Shown piece by piece: positions 42,910 to 54,458 of a DNA stretch of 64,000 nucleotides. The stretch lies in assembly GCA_025558075.1 (NCBI GenBank), contig JAHLKF010000003.1, positions 62,001 through 126,000 of the forward strand, written 5' to 3'. The stretch comes from Gaertneriomyces semiglobifer (Eukaryota; Chytridiomycota; Chytridiomycetes; Spizellomycetales; Spizellomycetaceae). The notes beneath the pieces are model-generated. The model did no database searches. It saw only the letters and a list, made by a program, of their open reading frames with translations, and had not been told where the DNA came from. The position numbers and the translations under genes are program-made. Position 1 is the first letter of the stretch; each line of letters begins with the position of its first letter.

Positions 42910-44103
42910 TTACTGTACTACCAGCACTCCACTTGGGACAAGGCCCACACTCTCTAATGTTTCTGGTCCGCTCTCCAACAACTTTCTAGGGAAAGTCATA
43001 GCCAGCTTGAAAGTTCCCACAGGCTTGTTAATCTTCGAGGATACGAATGAATAAACCTCTGATAAAGGTGTCGCGATGGGAAAGGACTGGGTAATAGGTG
43101 GCAAAGTGGGATCGCGAATCTGAAGGCGGGATTGGGTATAAGTGGCTGCACCCACGGAAGGTGCCGGAGTCGCAACGGTTGGAGACGTCGGTAGAGACTG
43201 CTGGTTAGAAACGCCATGTTTACGCTCCTCCGCCTGGAGGGAACAACGCTGGTTCAGTATTGTAGTATCGTCTGAGAAGTTCAACGCATTTGGGGCTGAC
43301 CTTTCTGGCCCTCTCCTTCTTATCTGCCTCGATTTGCGCTTTAATTTTCTCGCGAGCTCTCTTCTCCTCCTCCTTCTCTTTTTTCTTCGCTTCTAATGCC
43401 TTTTGCATTTCTTGCTCTTTGATCTTCTCCTTGAGTTGCGTCATCTCCTTCCCTGTCACCCGTCGTACTTTTTCTTGCTTTTTCCGCTCTTCTTCTTCCT
43501 GCTTACGCTTCTCTTCACGGCGTTGTGTGAGACGGGCTTGTAGCTCGACGAGCTTCGCAGCCTTTTCCTCAGCAGTAAGGGGCTTAATGATGTCAGTGGA
43601 TTCGGAAAAGTTCTGGTGTTGACTTCGCATAGCGTGTAGTTGAGCTCCATTAGCTTGATGATAAGAATGGTGTTATCATTGCGACCCCAACCGCACAGAG
43701 TATGTCCGCTTGTGCATTCAACTTACAGTCTCGAAAGATCTTTCCACAATCATCACATTTAAGGCTCTGCGCGGTAGCTTGTTCGGCAGAAATCTCACCC
43801 TCATCACTAGGTTCGCCTGTATTGGCCGCATCCCCGGTGCTTCCGCCCAACGTACTGCCCTGATTGCTCACAATTTTTGCGACCTCCTCCTCGGTAGGCT
43901 CAGGATCTTCAGCGTGTGCGAATAACCAGTCCATGGCCGGCTGGAGGCCTGAGTTGGAAGTTTTGTGTAGGGCGATGGTCACCTTCGCAGAGGAAAACCC
44001 CATATCTAGTTTAAGAAGACACTTCTATGAGAACAAACTTCGAAAACAACTTTCGCAAAAGTCACCACCACTTACCGAGAAGAGTCTCGCGATCGGATGG
44101 CAT
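42910..44103 (-). CDS. UBXN1-like protein (UBA, zinc finger, coiled coil, UBX)
   Basis: Ubiquitin-binding cofactor of the Cdc48/p97 ATPase, 324 aa. Exons 44103-44076, 44005-43727, 43644-43301 and 43233-42910, with introns of 70, 82 and 67 nt. UBA domain at residues 1-45 (METLLG-type start as MPSDRETLLG, MGFSSAKVTIALHKT, AMDWLFAH). A C2H2-like finger follows (LKCDDCGKIFRD...H...H), then the charged coiled coil (LQARLTQRREEKRKQEEEER) and a C-terminal UBX domain at about 245-324 (IRDPTLPPITQSFP, LSEVYSFV, FKLAMTFPRKLL). FPRK replaces the usual FPRR/FPR p97-binding loop with the key residues kept. It faces PSF3 head-to-head across 261 bp. Confidence 0.93.
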
Positions 44104-44364
44104 GTTGACAGCTCTCTTTCGTAACTTTCGAACGACGGAGATCTTGGAAAGGAAATGATCCTTGGCGGGTTAGTGCGCGCCTGCTCGAAAAATGCCTAGC
44201 AATTCGCCGTCCGATTCTTGAGGGTTCCCTTTGCCTCGTTGACGTAGCCGAATCAACTTCGATCAACGCGACAAACACCCACAGACTTTTGACAGACAAC
44301 CAACAGTAGAGTTAGAAAACTAGATCTTGCTAGACATGGAGATAAACTTTATTCATCATCAACT

Positions 44365-45306
44365 ATGAACGAGGACTATTGGGACATTGATGCGATCCTT
44401 GCGGACCAATCGGTGCGGGCTTCTGTGATAGGCCTTTATGTAATATTGGTGGTAACTGATGTATTTCCATGTCCGTAGCGAATACCATGTTCTTTCCGTA
44501 TGGACGTACCCGGCTACGGATTTCTCGAAGGAAATCATGATATTGATGTGAGCAAATGCAAGCGTTGCTGCTCATTGTAAATGTAGTGCTCAACGCAGAA
44601 AACAGCTTGCTGCAGGGGCAAAAGTGGAACTTCCATATTGGCTAGCCGAACACCTTGCCATACAGTACGCTCATATGCGGATGACTTCTGCACCTCATTA
44701 CACTTTGCTGATAAAGTCACCTCTAGCGATTTGGTAGAGTTAGAGCTTCCTGTCTGCTTCGGGCACCGAGTACGCAACGATTTGGCCGCCTCGCCAATGG
44801 CAGTCAATCTGAATAGATTGTGCCCATACTTTTACCGATTTGGCGTTAAGATAATCAACCTGTACGCAATGTGGAGTTGTTCTTTTGATTGTGATAATTG
44901 CTCATGTCCACTTTGACAGTGTTGTGGATGCGATGCTCCCGACTATACTCTCTAATGTAAGTGTGAACAGATCACAACGAAAGCGGCTGCAGGCTTCTTG
45001 CTCATAGTGTGACTTCTTCATAGGCCCTTAAGGCCCGATTACCGTTGATCATGGACTATACTCAAACGTCAAAGTTGCGAACGGATCGGTCAGATTTCAT
45101 CATGACATTGGACGAGACGGAAAAAGACAGTACGTGTGGAGGAGGAAGCCGTCGAACTTTTGTTATTTAACTCATGCTTTCTTGGAACAGTTTACAAACT
45201 CGGGCACGAAAGCGCGAGTCAAATGACCCAGTGGCATCAACGGAAAGGAACACGGATCAAGACGGCAGACGTACTGATGAGAAAGAACCAAGGAACTCGG
45301 TATTGA
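44365..45306 (+). CDS. PSF3: GINS complex subunit PSF3
   Basis: Subunit of the GINS tetramer, which with Cdc45 and Mcm2-7 forms the replicative CMG helicase. Seven small exons (44365-44412, 44479-44547, 44606-44664, 44727-44861, 44920-44956, 45024-45129, 45191-45306) give 189 aa, near the family's usual length; introns are 58-67 nt and all phases agree. It starts MNEDYWDIDAILAD, then RIPCSFRMDVPGYGFL, VELPYWLAEHLAI, LPVCFGHRVRNDLAASP, and the helical region LCPYFYRFGVKII. The C-terminal half is less conserved, as usual. Its stop lies 54 bp from that of CFAP206. With six introns in under 1 kb it is among the most finely split genes here. Confidence 0.95.
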
Positions 45307-45360
45307 AATGGAGGCGATGGTAAAGGTTGGAATTTTTAATTTATTATCTCGTGGCATTAG

Positions 45361-48226
45361 CTACGTTCCACGGTCCATTTTGGACACTAGTACTCTACCA
45401 ACTCCCATTTTTTCCATGTTGTCAACGGTCATCCGATTCCCGTACCCTCCTCCACCGTAGGGCACAGGCTTCCCGTCATGATCCACTGTCAGATCCGCCA
45501 TCTGGAAAGACTTTGCTCCCAGGGCGGAGGGTTCGCCTCTCAGCCCTTTCATGTAAGTCTTCAAACTAGGCGTATCCGTATACGAAGTGTGCATCGTTTG
45601 CGTGCTTTGCGCCCTGCAAAGCAAACTATTTGAGCCATGTTGGCCAGCAGCTGTGAGAATCATTCAGGTACTCACTTGGCTTCGTAATGCTGTGTATCAT
45701 TGTCCCTTCTATAGTGACTGCGGTCGGTTTGCATTGAATGAGTTGCTTTGGTACGTAGGTTAACCAGCATGAGACCACGCCTCCGGAGCTCCCACTCGTT
45801 CCACTGGTATTTTGGGTCGATATTTGCATCCACTATATGGGTATCGACCTGACATCCCATGTCAGAGGTCAGCGGAACATGGCCAAGTAACCGCTGTCGT
45901 GTAAAGGATTTCGCCTACGATCGGAAAATGTTCATTAGTACAAGGTCATCTGTCCCAAACCCGATATGTGCCTACTTTCTCCAGCGCTTCGACAGTGGGA
46001 AAATACGCGTACAAGTGCAGCAATTGGACTAGATCTGGGGACCGCTTTGCCATTTCCAGAACTCCTTCTATGTAACTGACACCGGTATGAGTGCGTGAAG
46101 GTAAGTGATTTCATCATCGCGATTTCTTACCGATCAGCATTGCGGGAGAAATCTCTCGCTGCCTCCTCACATGCGAAAGCGAACAATTTGTCTCGATGGC
46201 GAATCAGGCCTAGGTTTTTATCTCCTGGTACCACTAAGCCGTCACGTTGCAAAAGCGTGTGTGGGCAAAAGCCCTGCAAGTATTTTAGCAAATAGCGAAG
46301 TCTAGAAGCTGTGAACAACTTACTCCGTATTCGACCGGCAATGTCCAGTATTGGGTTGTGGTTCCGGGATGAATGATTTCTATACCTTTTGCACCAACAA
46401 TTGATACCGCGGCCATAAGCTCGGATGCCTTGGCTATAACCTTGGAGTCTGTGGGGCGTCTGGTTAGCGTCTATCATACGCAAAGAGTCGCCTACACCGT
46501 GCAACACCTGGCCAGATGCTGGGCTCAATTTCCTTTTTGTACGATTGACTGTGCGCCAGAGTGACGGCTGGTACATTAACAACAAACGACTACCGATGTA
46601 GGCCGATTCAACACGTTGGAACCTAATGCGACAGCAATAAGCGAAACTTACATTCAAGTGCCATTGCAGCGTGTGACAAATGCCTTTCCGAAAAGAAAGT
46701 AAGAAAAGTTCATCCATATAACCGTTCCAAAGATTGGACAGCAATATAAATTGGGGCTGGGAAAGAGCGTCAGTGGTGGGCCTACTTATGGTGCCGACAT
46801 GATATGCCTACTTACATAAACCTGATCAACCGGAACTGCTGTCTTGGCTCGGCAGGTAATCTTCAAATCTCGCACAACCTCTTCAAACTTGTTTGCAAGA
46901 TCAGAAAGCGTCTGCCTAGAGTCCATAGTTTGCTCCTAAGTGTCATGATGAGTCTCGGTAGTGCAAGCGTGCCTTCGTGTCGTTGCGGCGGGAACTCACC
47001 TGCAGAGCATCCACATATATCAACAGCTCTCTTCGAAATACGATAGCAGACCGCAATTTGGGTAACGAAAGATTGCCAAGCTCCGGCCGCGGTGCGGTGT
47101 CGGCGTAATCAGCCAAGGCTACGAGGAAACATCGGTATGCGCGCTTAACCTACAAGTGAACTTTTTGGCATTTACCTAAATACGTCTGAATGGTCTCCTC
47201 AGTGTCTCTAGTAAGATCACCCACAATAGATGACAGCTCATCAATTTGATCATTGCAGAGCTTGGGCACTGAGATTATCTGAGATGCGGGTTGGCGATCA
47301 ACGATGGACATTGCAGTTGAACGTACAATCGTCAATGCCCTCTCCTCCTTTTCCCAACATCTTGTTAAACAGACGAATGCCAGTAACAAGCTTGGCTAGC
47401 CCGCTGAGTTGCGCCTCTTTCTCTTGGCGCGGAAGGGATATGAACGCTGATAGCTCGGACTGAGGAAAGACAGACTCCAGAGCGGCTGAAAGACAGGCTG
47501 TTACTGCGGAGTTCAGAACTTACAATTCCAAAATGTGTACCTGTGGTTTCTCGCACAACGCGCATGTCTGTGGGGCTACCGACATGACTACTCAGGAGCA
47601 AGTACGAAACTATCTTCCTGTACAATGCTGCCCTTTCCGTTTTAAAACTTATTGAACTTCACTGGGTGTTGAGGTAATTGTTCTTACCCTCATACACAGG
47701 TATGGCTTTTGTCTTTACCTCTACTATCTCTCGCAGCAACGGGCCACAAGCTGTTGCTCGCTGAACGTTCTCACTGTGCAGGAAATCAGCTGTGACTTGT
47801 CAGCTCTACAATTTATGTCAAGACCATAGGAAAAAAGGTCTTACCCTGTGCTGGAAAATTGGTGTCGAAGTACACCTGCATTCGCACTGTTGCCATCACC
47901 GGTGAGTCTACGGCCGTTATGCGGTCTACGCACAGCTGGGACACTTCGGTCAGTGTCAGCTAGTCAAGACGCCGGAAGTCTCAGTTTACCTTGATAAGCC
48001 TCTCCACTTCATCTTTAGCGAGCTCATGCTCAATCCGAAAGCCATTGGTAGGATCCAAGACCACCGCTCGCACCATAAAGGCTGCAAGGGTATCCGAAAT
48101 CGTGGTTGGTTCATGATCAGTACTCGTTGATGGTTCAGACGCTCTGCGTGCCTTGAGCACAATATTGGAGCGAGATACAATATCTTTGATGATGAACTTG
48201 ATAACGTCGTCGGAAGAACTTGGCAT
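45361..48226 (-). CDS. CFAP206: cilia- and flagella-associated protein CFAP206
   Basis: Axonemal adaptor at the base of radial spoke 2, needed for normal flagellar beating. Start ATG 48226 (MPSSSDDVIKFIIKDIV). Placed exons: 48226-47990, 47935-47845, 47789-47688, 47627-47541, 47485-47327, 47268-47176, 47118-47000, 46935-46816, 46756-about 46652, 46448-46324, 46273-46131, 46075-45976, 45914-45676 and 45613-45361. Family blocks: AFMVRAVVLDPTNGFRIEH, VRMQVYFDTNF, LYRKIVSYLLLSS, GIRLFNKMLGKGGEGIDD, CRAKTAVPVDQ, DGLVVPGDKNLGLI, YQWNEWELRRRGLMLVNLR, and LKTYMKGLRGEP. Between 46652 and 46448 the frame cannot be joined cleanly; two tiny exons (near 46593-46621 and 46520) probably lie there. The gene implies that the organism builds motile flagella. 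Confidence 0.9.
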
Positions 48227-48938
48227 CTTCGCAACTGGCTTCTGACGGAGTAGCTGCCTACTTTTCCTTTTGGCTGTTCCCAACGCGTTATTAGCGGAGT
48301 ACGCGGTTTACTTTTTGTTATCGGTGTCACCCGCCACCGATAACACATTTTAAGACCCTGAAGACCTCATTAATTAATCATAGTAGAAGTCCTTCATCCG
48401 CCATCATCAGTACAAGTGGTTTACCGAGTTACTGAGCATGCGGAATGTGCAGGCGGCCAGTGCTCGGTTCGTTCATGTCCTCGTAGGCCGGAGCACTGTA
48501 CTTCGGAGGGTGTGATGATGATGCGCAAAGGGTCCAAAGCTTCAACTGGATCGGACGACGCGCGGTGCAGGCATTTCCATCTTGTTGAACATATGGTTTG
48601 TGTTTCTGTGAATGTTCTGTAAGGCTTCCTGCTTGATAGTAATAGTACTTGTTATCTTCATCGTGGGACGACGCTCATTGGGAAACAAGGACGAGTGCTT
48701 TGTGCTGGTTTTGAGTCCAGGTATTGAAATAGCTAGGACCGGATAGTGGCACCAGCCATCGTTACACACTTCCGTAGCAGCGCTGGGACTTTGGGCCCTC
48801 GGCACAATCATTCCAAACCTCTCTTCTCTACTTATTTACGTCTCGGCAATTTCGACCGACAGCTTGCTGCTTACAGGCACAAGGAGCCTGAGCAGATCTT
48901 TCCTCTTGAAGAACGCTGATTATTATTTCCTCACCATT
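48227..48938. other. divergent intergenic region
   Basis: Upstream of CFAP206 (minus) and of the unrecognised gene at 48939 (plus). Small frames only; no RNA gene seen. Confidence 0.5.
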
Positions 48939-49788
48939 ATGCCACCGGTGCTCCGCTATACACCAGACCACCTTGTGCTTCTTCGTGCAGTAGAGATTGC
49001 ACGAAAAGTATCATATGATCCTGCCGGCGATTGGAGTGTGGGTACGTAATTTGGTTCTTTGATGCAATCGGGTTGGACCATATTTAGTGATGAATACTTC
49101 CCCAGTCACATACCCATCACATATAACCATCCTGGATTCCAGCGGTTTCATTCGATTCTCGTCTTTGTGCTCCCCGGCTCCGGCTCCCTCACATTCGTCA
49201 TTGTCGCTTTTCCAGTCGGATTCGGCTGGGTCGCGTGCATTTTCAGCAGCTGATCAGGAAGACTTACAACAGAGCGACACAACATTTCATCAGCCATCTT
49301 ACTTCACACCTACCCTTCCGCTACATCTTCTCGACGCTCTTCTTTCCGCCATACTTTCGCCCCTTTCGTCTACATCAACCCCCTATCTACTTCCCTGCCG
49401 GCCTAGAACACTGTCGTTCAGCCCCTCTCACATCCCCAATGCTACGATAGAAACGCTTCACCACTTGCTCGGGGAACTAGAAATGGGAATTATTATTGCG
49501 CCAGTATGGGAAGACGAATGGAGGAAATGGGGGAATGTCGAGATGCGATGGCGATGTGGCGACCTTGATACCAAAGAGGAGACAATAAGGGAAGAGCTCA
49601 AAACTAGCTGTGAAGAGAGTATGAAGGATGGTGAAGTAGATGTGATCTCGAAAGGAGAGCCGCGCCGCCATAGGAGGGATCGCGGGTGCTGGGGGATAAT
49701 ATTGGCCTTGTTTGTGAAGGTTCCCGTCCTCGGATGGGTTATGAGAAGTATGGTGAGGGGCAGAGTAACGGCGGACTTACGAGATTGA
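48939..49788 (+). CDS. unrecognised protein, 261 aa
   Basis: Two exons, 48939-49041 and 49106-49788 (64-nt intron, GTACGT/CAG, matching phase). The first exon starts MPPVLRYTPDHLVLLRAVEIARK. Residues 35-130 are Ser/Pro-rich (SPAPAPSHSSLSLF, LLDALLSAILSPLSS). A more ordered part follows (ETLHHLLGELEMGIIIAPVWEDEWRKWGNVEMRWRCGD), then a charged segment, with a hydrophobic stretch near the C-terminus (GCWGIILALFVKVPVLGWVM) that may be one membrane helix. I know no family with this layout. Coding character is supported by the clean intron and length. Confidence 0.6.
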
Positions 49789-50004
49789 AGAAAAGGGAAC
49801 CACCATACGACGTTGACGAACAAGCTCGACATGCTAGAGGCGCGAGCAGTCGAAAGCTGGCAAGCATATGCAGTCCTTAATTCCACGACGCTCCAAATTA
49901 CTTTAAGATCTTTCTCTATAATATACCCAACACCGGAACTCGCACATCGTATTGCCGCGGTATCATATTCCGAGTTTGTTGGCCGTGTCCGGATTCCCTT
50001 CAAT

Positions 50005-50854
50005 TCATGAAATTCCTTCCGCAATTCCTCTAAGCACGTCTTCCTTCCGACGTACCAATTCATCCAGCTCCAAGCGTTTTTCACTCAGCCTCAGCCTGGC
50101 TAGCTCTAGATCTGGCGGCAAGTCTTCAAACCCTTGCAGTTCCATCCTGCCTCTATGTATGTCGTCCTCCAAGCGCTGTATCTCCTGGTGCACGGAGAGC
50201 AAAGACGCATAAGTCGTTGTCAGGTCAGTGGAAATTCGAGTGTCCAAAGATTCGATACGCTCGATGTACTCTGCTTGTTTGATTTGAAGCATCGATGTGG
50301 TGTGAGTGTGCATCTCTTGCCTTTCTGTCTTGATGACGGAGTCAGCTCGCAGCTCAGCTAATAAGCTAGACACAAGCTTTAGTGATGTACGTTCGTTCAA
50401 CATTGCTCGTCTGCTTCGCCTACCGTTCGGACTGCTCAAGTGCCCGTGCACTATCGTGATACCTTCCGTCAACGTCTTTGAGCACCTGCTCAGCATGTCT
50501 AAGCTCGTTATTCGTCCGCATCTCATTTATTTCTAAATCAGCAATCGCACAGGTAACGGCGTCCGGGAAAGCGACATCCAATATGTCCATCGTATCCGCA
50601 ATGGCGGCGAGATCCTTGGCGGTATCTTTGTTAAGAGAATCCAATGATATGGCGAGGGACTCCAGCAGCCGGGTTAACCGAGGAATTTCGGTATCGTAAA
50701 GGGTGCAAACATGAGCATCGGCGTGCGCCTGTAGAGCCTGTAGCGAGCTGCGGGATTTCTGGGCATCGGTTAACAGAGGCAACATGGATGGGTAAGTTTC
50801 GTCTATGGCAGCGGAAAGCTGCAGCATTTCGGGAGGGTCCTGCGTCGGCGGCAT
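50005..50854 (-). CDS. coiled-coil protein, possibly augmin subunit HAUS1-like
   Basis: Exons 50854-50424 and 50365-50005 (58-nt intron) give 263 aa. Almost the whole protein is predicted coiled coil (RLLESLAISLDSLNKDTAKDL, YASLLSVHQEIQRLEDDI). The segment ELQGFEDLPPDLELARLRLS, about 35 residues from the end, resembles the LPPDxxLAxxxIxExKxEL motif I associate with HAUS1, a subunit of the augmin complex that recruits gamma-tubulin to microtubules; HAUS1 is about this size. That match is short, so other small coiled-coil proteins (kinetochore or spindle) remain possible. It is head-to-head with the KHE-family gene across 313 bp. Confidence 0.72.
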
Positions 50855-51167
50855 ATTGTAAGGTTGAGGGTCAGCAGAATGATGCTAGTGATGATGAAGC
50901 TACCAGTGCGATGTGAGCTTCACAGTTCAGATGCAGAAACCTTATTACGCGCCATTTATTCCACAGATTCTACCCGACGCAGGATAATGAGCTCATTGAT
51001 TGTGAGCGGAACATGAAAGTAGTTGGCCGACTGCCTGCCCGCAGTACAAAGGAACACCGTTAACGTCTAGATTCAATTCTCCTTCGTATCTGTGAGTATC
51101 CGCGACTCCACGTACTCGTGTGGTCGTCCGCCACCTAAACCTTCTCACTGTCCAGTCTATTTCCGTC
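50855..51167. other. divergent promoter region
   Basis: Shared upstream region (313 bp) of the coiled-coil gene and the KHE-family gene; no separate gene and no clear TATA box. Confidence 0.45.
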
Positions 51168-51953
51168 ATGCGAATACTTGCGCTACCGCTTGTACGCCAA
51201 TCAGATGCACCAATATTTCTCCATGTGCATCTCACCCGGCCGCCACCGAAACCGGCAGCCAAAACCTCATTCTTGAAAGCAGTTACGTCGTTTGAACAAT
51301 GGTCGGCGGAAAAGTGGTACGGATTTTCAAAGAAGCCCGCCAAGAGCGTCTCATATCGGATATGGAAAGGCGGAGAGACAGTAAAGGGGTGGTCGGACTG
51401 GCGAGAAACGTTTCTCAAGAATGTGCCGGGTGTCGGAGAAGTCGCTTGGGATGAAAAGGCCAAGTTTCTGGTATGTAGTTGTACACCGCTGGGGGTAACA
51501 GCAAAGCTCATCACGAGTTATCAGGTTGAAGTACATCATCCACCGAATGTCCGTAAGCCTCAAATTGAAGAACAAATATCTACCATTCTAGCACAGCGAA
51601 TACCTCACCATCAGCAGCGCCTGACTCTATCCATTGTTGCTCTCCCTGTCTCCATGCTTTTCATTTTACTCCCGACTCCGAATATACCACTTATGTGGAA
51701 CCTATACCGCTTGTACAGCAACTGGCGAGCGTTACAAGGCGCTAAAACTCTTACCAAGGCTCGTTCAGAAACGGGGATTTCTTATATAGCAGATAGAGAG
51801 CTAGCAGAGCATTTGGTGGGCTGGAAGGAGGGCACCATTCCCCACGCCACTCTGGCCGCGTTGGAAAAGGAATGGGGTGATGGTTTGGATTCGGAAACGA
51901 AGCGAGCCATAGAGCAGTTCAAGAAGCAAGGGAAGCAAGACATGTCGTTGTAA
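51168..51953 (+). CDS. mitochondrial K+-H+ exchange-related protein (Mit_KHE1 family)
   Basis: Single exon, 261 aa from ATG 51168 (MRILALPLVR, the usual family start); an upstream GTG-initiated extension is not needed. The body has the family order: KAVTSFEQWSAEKWYGF, KSVSYRIWKGGE near residue 75, a central hydrophobic segment (LSIVALPVSMLFILLPTPNIPLMW), YRLYSNWRALQGAKTL just after it, and a charged helical C-terminus (LAALEKEWGDGLDSETKRAIEQ). Yeast relatives are mitochondrial proteins linked to K+/H+ exchange across the inner membrane; whether they are the exchanger itself or regulators is not settled. The single strong hydrophobic segment argues against a full transporter. Confidence 0.86.
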   Translation: MRILALPLVRQSDAPIFLHVHLTRPPPKPAAKTSFLKAVTSFEQWSAEKWYGFSKKPAKSVSYRIWKGGETVKGWSDWRETFLKNVPGVGEVAWDEKAKFLVCSCTPLGVTAKLITSYQVEVHHPPNVRKPQIEEQISTILAQRIPHHQQRLTLSIVALPVSMLFILLPTPNIPLMWNLYRLYSNWRALQGAKTLTKARSETGISYIADRELAEHLVGWKEGTIPHATLAALEKEWGDGLDSETKRAIEQFKKQGKQDMSL

Positions 51954-52191
51954 CCGCTGCCTTCTGTACCGTCCGCCCTGAAACTAGGGCACTCAAACTT
52001 TCTGCATCCATATTGAACGTGAAGCAGTATGGCCCATTTATGCAGTTTCAAGTCTAATTGTATATCTGAAATGGTTTCAAAAGGCACAGAATTACTCTAC
52101 AAGCAATCAGTAAAAGTCTAAAGAAAATGGGTATATATGGGCAAGTCCACCACCGTCTGGCTCCAAAGTGTCCAAGCCAAGGTCATACAAT

Positions 52192-53160
52192 CTAATCGTC
52201 CTTCTTCCGCTTGAAAATCCGTAACTGGATGACGGTACCGATGATAGCCAGTGCAATCATAGAACAAAGCAAAGCAATGACTTTGGAGTTTTGCCTGTAA
52301 AGTACTAATCAGCACACATGCTCCCGGTAACGCGATTTCAGGGATAGGAACTCACTCGAAAACCGCATAATTGAATTTGTCCGGTCCCGTCAAGAAATTC
52401 TCAACGCTTTCCCTGAAGCCAGTCAACGCGAAACAGTCGATTCCAAAGATCAATGAGTACGCCCCAGCAATACTCGTCGCGACAGCCAACAGCCACTTCT
52501 CCAAAAATATGATGGCCAAACCGCCAACCGCTGTGATAATAGCGAGGAAAATGACTTTGCCTTGGCCAGAACTGATGACGCCGTCAGTTTTCCATGACAA
52601 GATGAACATGCCGAGCAGGAAACCACCCGCGCAGCCCACAAGGATGAGCCCAATCCGCCATAGACACAGAGCTAGTAGACCGCCAACAACGCCGCAAGCA
52701 AGGGACCCAAGAAGCAGCACAGTTTCTCGATTGGAAAAGCCACCGTCGGGTTCAAAGTTTGTGAGGAGGATGTATCCAACCAGAGCTATTTTGGTATCGG
52801 TCAATTAAACACTAGTTGGCAATACGTAATAAGCCAAATCGCATGTTTTGCTTACCCGTAACGAAGAAGCCACACACAAACAGCGTCGCCTTGAAAAACC
52901 TGCTTCCAAACAGCAGCAAGAATACTCCCACCACTATTGTGATGGCTCCCAGAACGGCAGTCTGCGCAATGATTTCTCTAGCTTTGTTTAAACCTTGTTT
53001 CAAGTATTAGACATCAAACTTTATTGTTGCGCTGGTTCCAGCATGTGGACATACCGTCTTCTACACCTTGCGCCTGCACACCCTGAACCCAGTTACTGGT
53101 GACCAAAGCAAACACCAGCAGAGACGTAACCTCCACCTGCCCCGCTTTTAACGAGGGCAT
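52192..53160 (-). CDS. TMEM198/DUF4203-like multi-pass membrane protein
   Basis: Exons 53160-53055, 52993-52856, 52785-52356 and 52294-52192 (introns 61, 70 and 61 nt) give 258 aa. Starting at 53160 leaves a clean signal peptide (MPSLKAGQVEVTSLLVFALV...VQA); ATGs at 53181 and 53190 are in frame and would lengthen it. Seven hydrophobic segments follow, with the family pattern of paired Gly-rich helices: ITIVVGVFLLLFGSRFFKAT, LVGYILL, LLGSLACGVVGGLLALCLW, GLILVGCAGGFLLGMFIL, VIFLAIITAVGGLAIIFLEK, and a last helix (IALLCSMIALAIIGTVI) followed by a basic KRKKDD tail. Animal TMEM198 acts in Wnt signalling, but fungal members have no established role; function here is unknown. Confidence 0.86.
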
Positions 53161-54458
53161 GTCTCGCCCTGGTTGACTCATCTTTGTCATGCGTAAGCTG
53201 CACCCAGTCCCACACAAGCCAGCCATACTGCTTTTATACTTAAGTGCCAAGTTCGCGAAGCGTGTATTGACACGCTTTACGTAAGCTCAAGCGGAGGCTG
53301 CGCAGACGTGTTTATGTTTGTGTTTTGATTTTTTGAATAGATTCTGCTTCAGAATGTAGCATCGTCGCCGGAAGGAGGGAAAGAAGCGTCAGAGGGCGTG
53401 GTAGGTGGTAAGTATGGGATAGGAGACGCATGATGCTTGGTCAAGACTTTTGCCATTCCCATTGTCGACAAACGAGTTTGGCTTTGTGCCCGACTAGCTA
53501 TGACTAACCACGTAATGGTGAAATCCCTTTTTACGTTTTACGGTTATGCGGGTAATCAGTTGACACCTGAGGTGCATTCGCTGCATCATGCACTCGAAGC
53601 TAAGTAAGCTTGAGCGGTTTGTGCTCATGCGGCTTGGCTCCAGTCTCAACTGGGCATCTCTCCACAATATTACGTGAGCGACGAGTAGGGTGCGTTCAGG
53701 ACGTCGACCTTGTCAGTAATACTTTTGGTTTGCATTAATTTCCCAGCTCCACGTCAAGTGGAGTATGTGAACCCATCTTGACTGACGGTGATGAGTGCGT
53801 GGCGTCGAACTGCGCTTCAACGGAGATTCACGGAATAACCTTAATCAAGGTTCACCCCACCCAATACCTCTCCTTTCCCCCCGGCCTCTCCCACCCGCTC
53901 TCCGGGTTGGAGCCAGAGAGACTGAGAGAGTGAATGGAAGTCTTCAAACCGCAAGCTAGCTAATGAATTGCTCTGTGTCGTGAAAACACCCAGCAAGTTT
54001 AAGGTGCACACTTGAGTTCGGACATCATCGAAAGTCGCAAATTCCTCCCTTCCACCCAGAGACCAGACTGATGCAACTCTATCCTGTGTGATGATTGCCA
54101 TGACGATGAGTGAATAGCAATTGTTTCGATGGCATCAAACATAAAAACTTTTTGCAGTGGTGGGGAAGTGTTAAAGGCGCGGTGCGGAAGCGGGAAGCTT
54201 GAGTGTAACCTTAACCGGAGCTCTATTTCTTTCTGACTGAATTCTAAATTATTATTCTCGACTAAAAGCCAATTGCTCGTTGAGAAAACAGGATATGCGG
54301 GTGCGGAGTGAATTTATGTTGACGGCAGCAAGAACATATAAACCATTCCCATCACAGTCCTCCTCCTGGTGGCCTCTGTAATATTGCCTCTGCGACATCA
54401 CAATACTGTGCCATTTTCTGTGGTTTATAAAACATAGGACAAGCCGCTTTCGGCCAAC
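53161..54458. other. 1.3-kb divergent promoter region of ABC transporter gene
   Basis: No gene recognised. It separates the TMEM198-like gene (minus) from the ABCB gene (plus). It includes a C/T-rich stretch near 53858-53905 on the plus strand. Length and lack of frames suit a large regulated promoter. Confidence 0.5.

Noticed and set aside
45871..46744. 205-aa minus-strand frame with partial CFAP206 sequence
   Set aside because: Only its last third matches CFAP206; the rest reads through introns, so it is not an independent gene.
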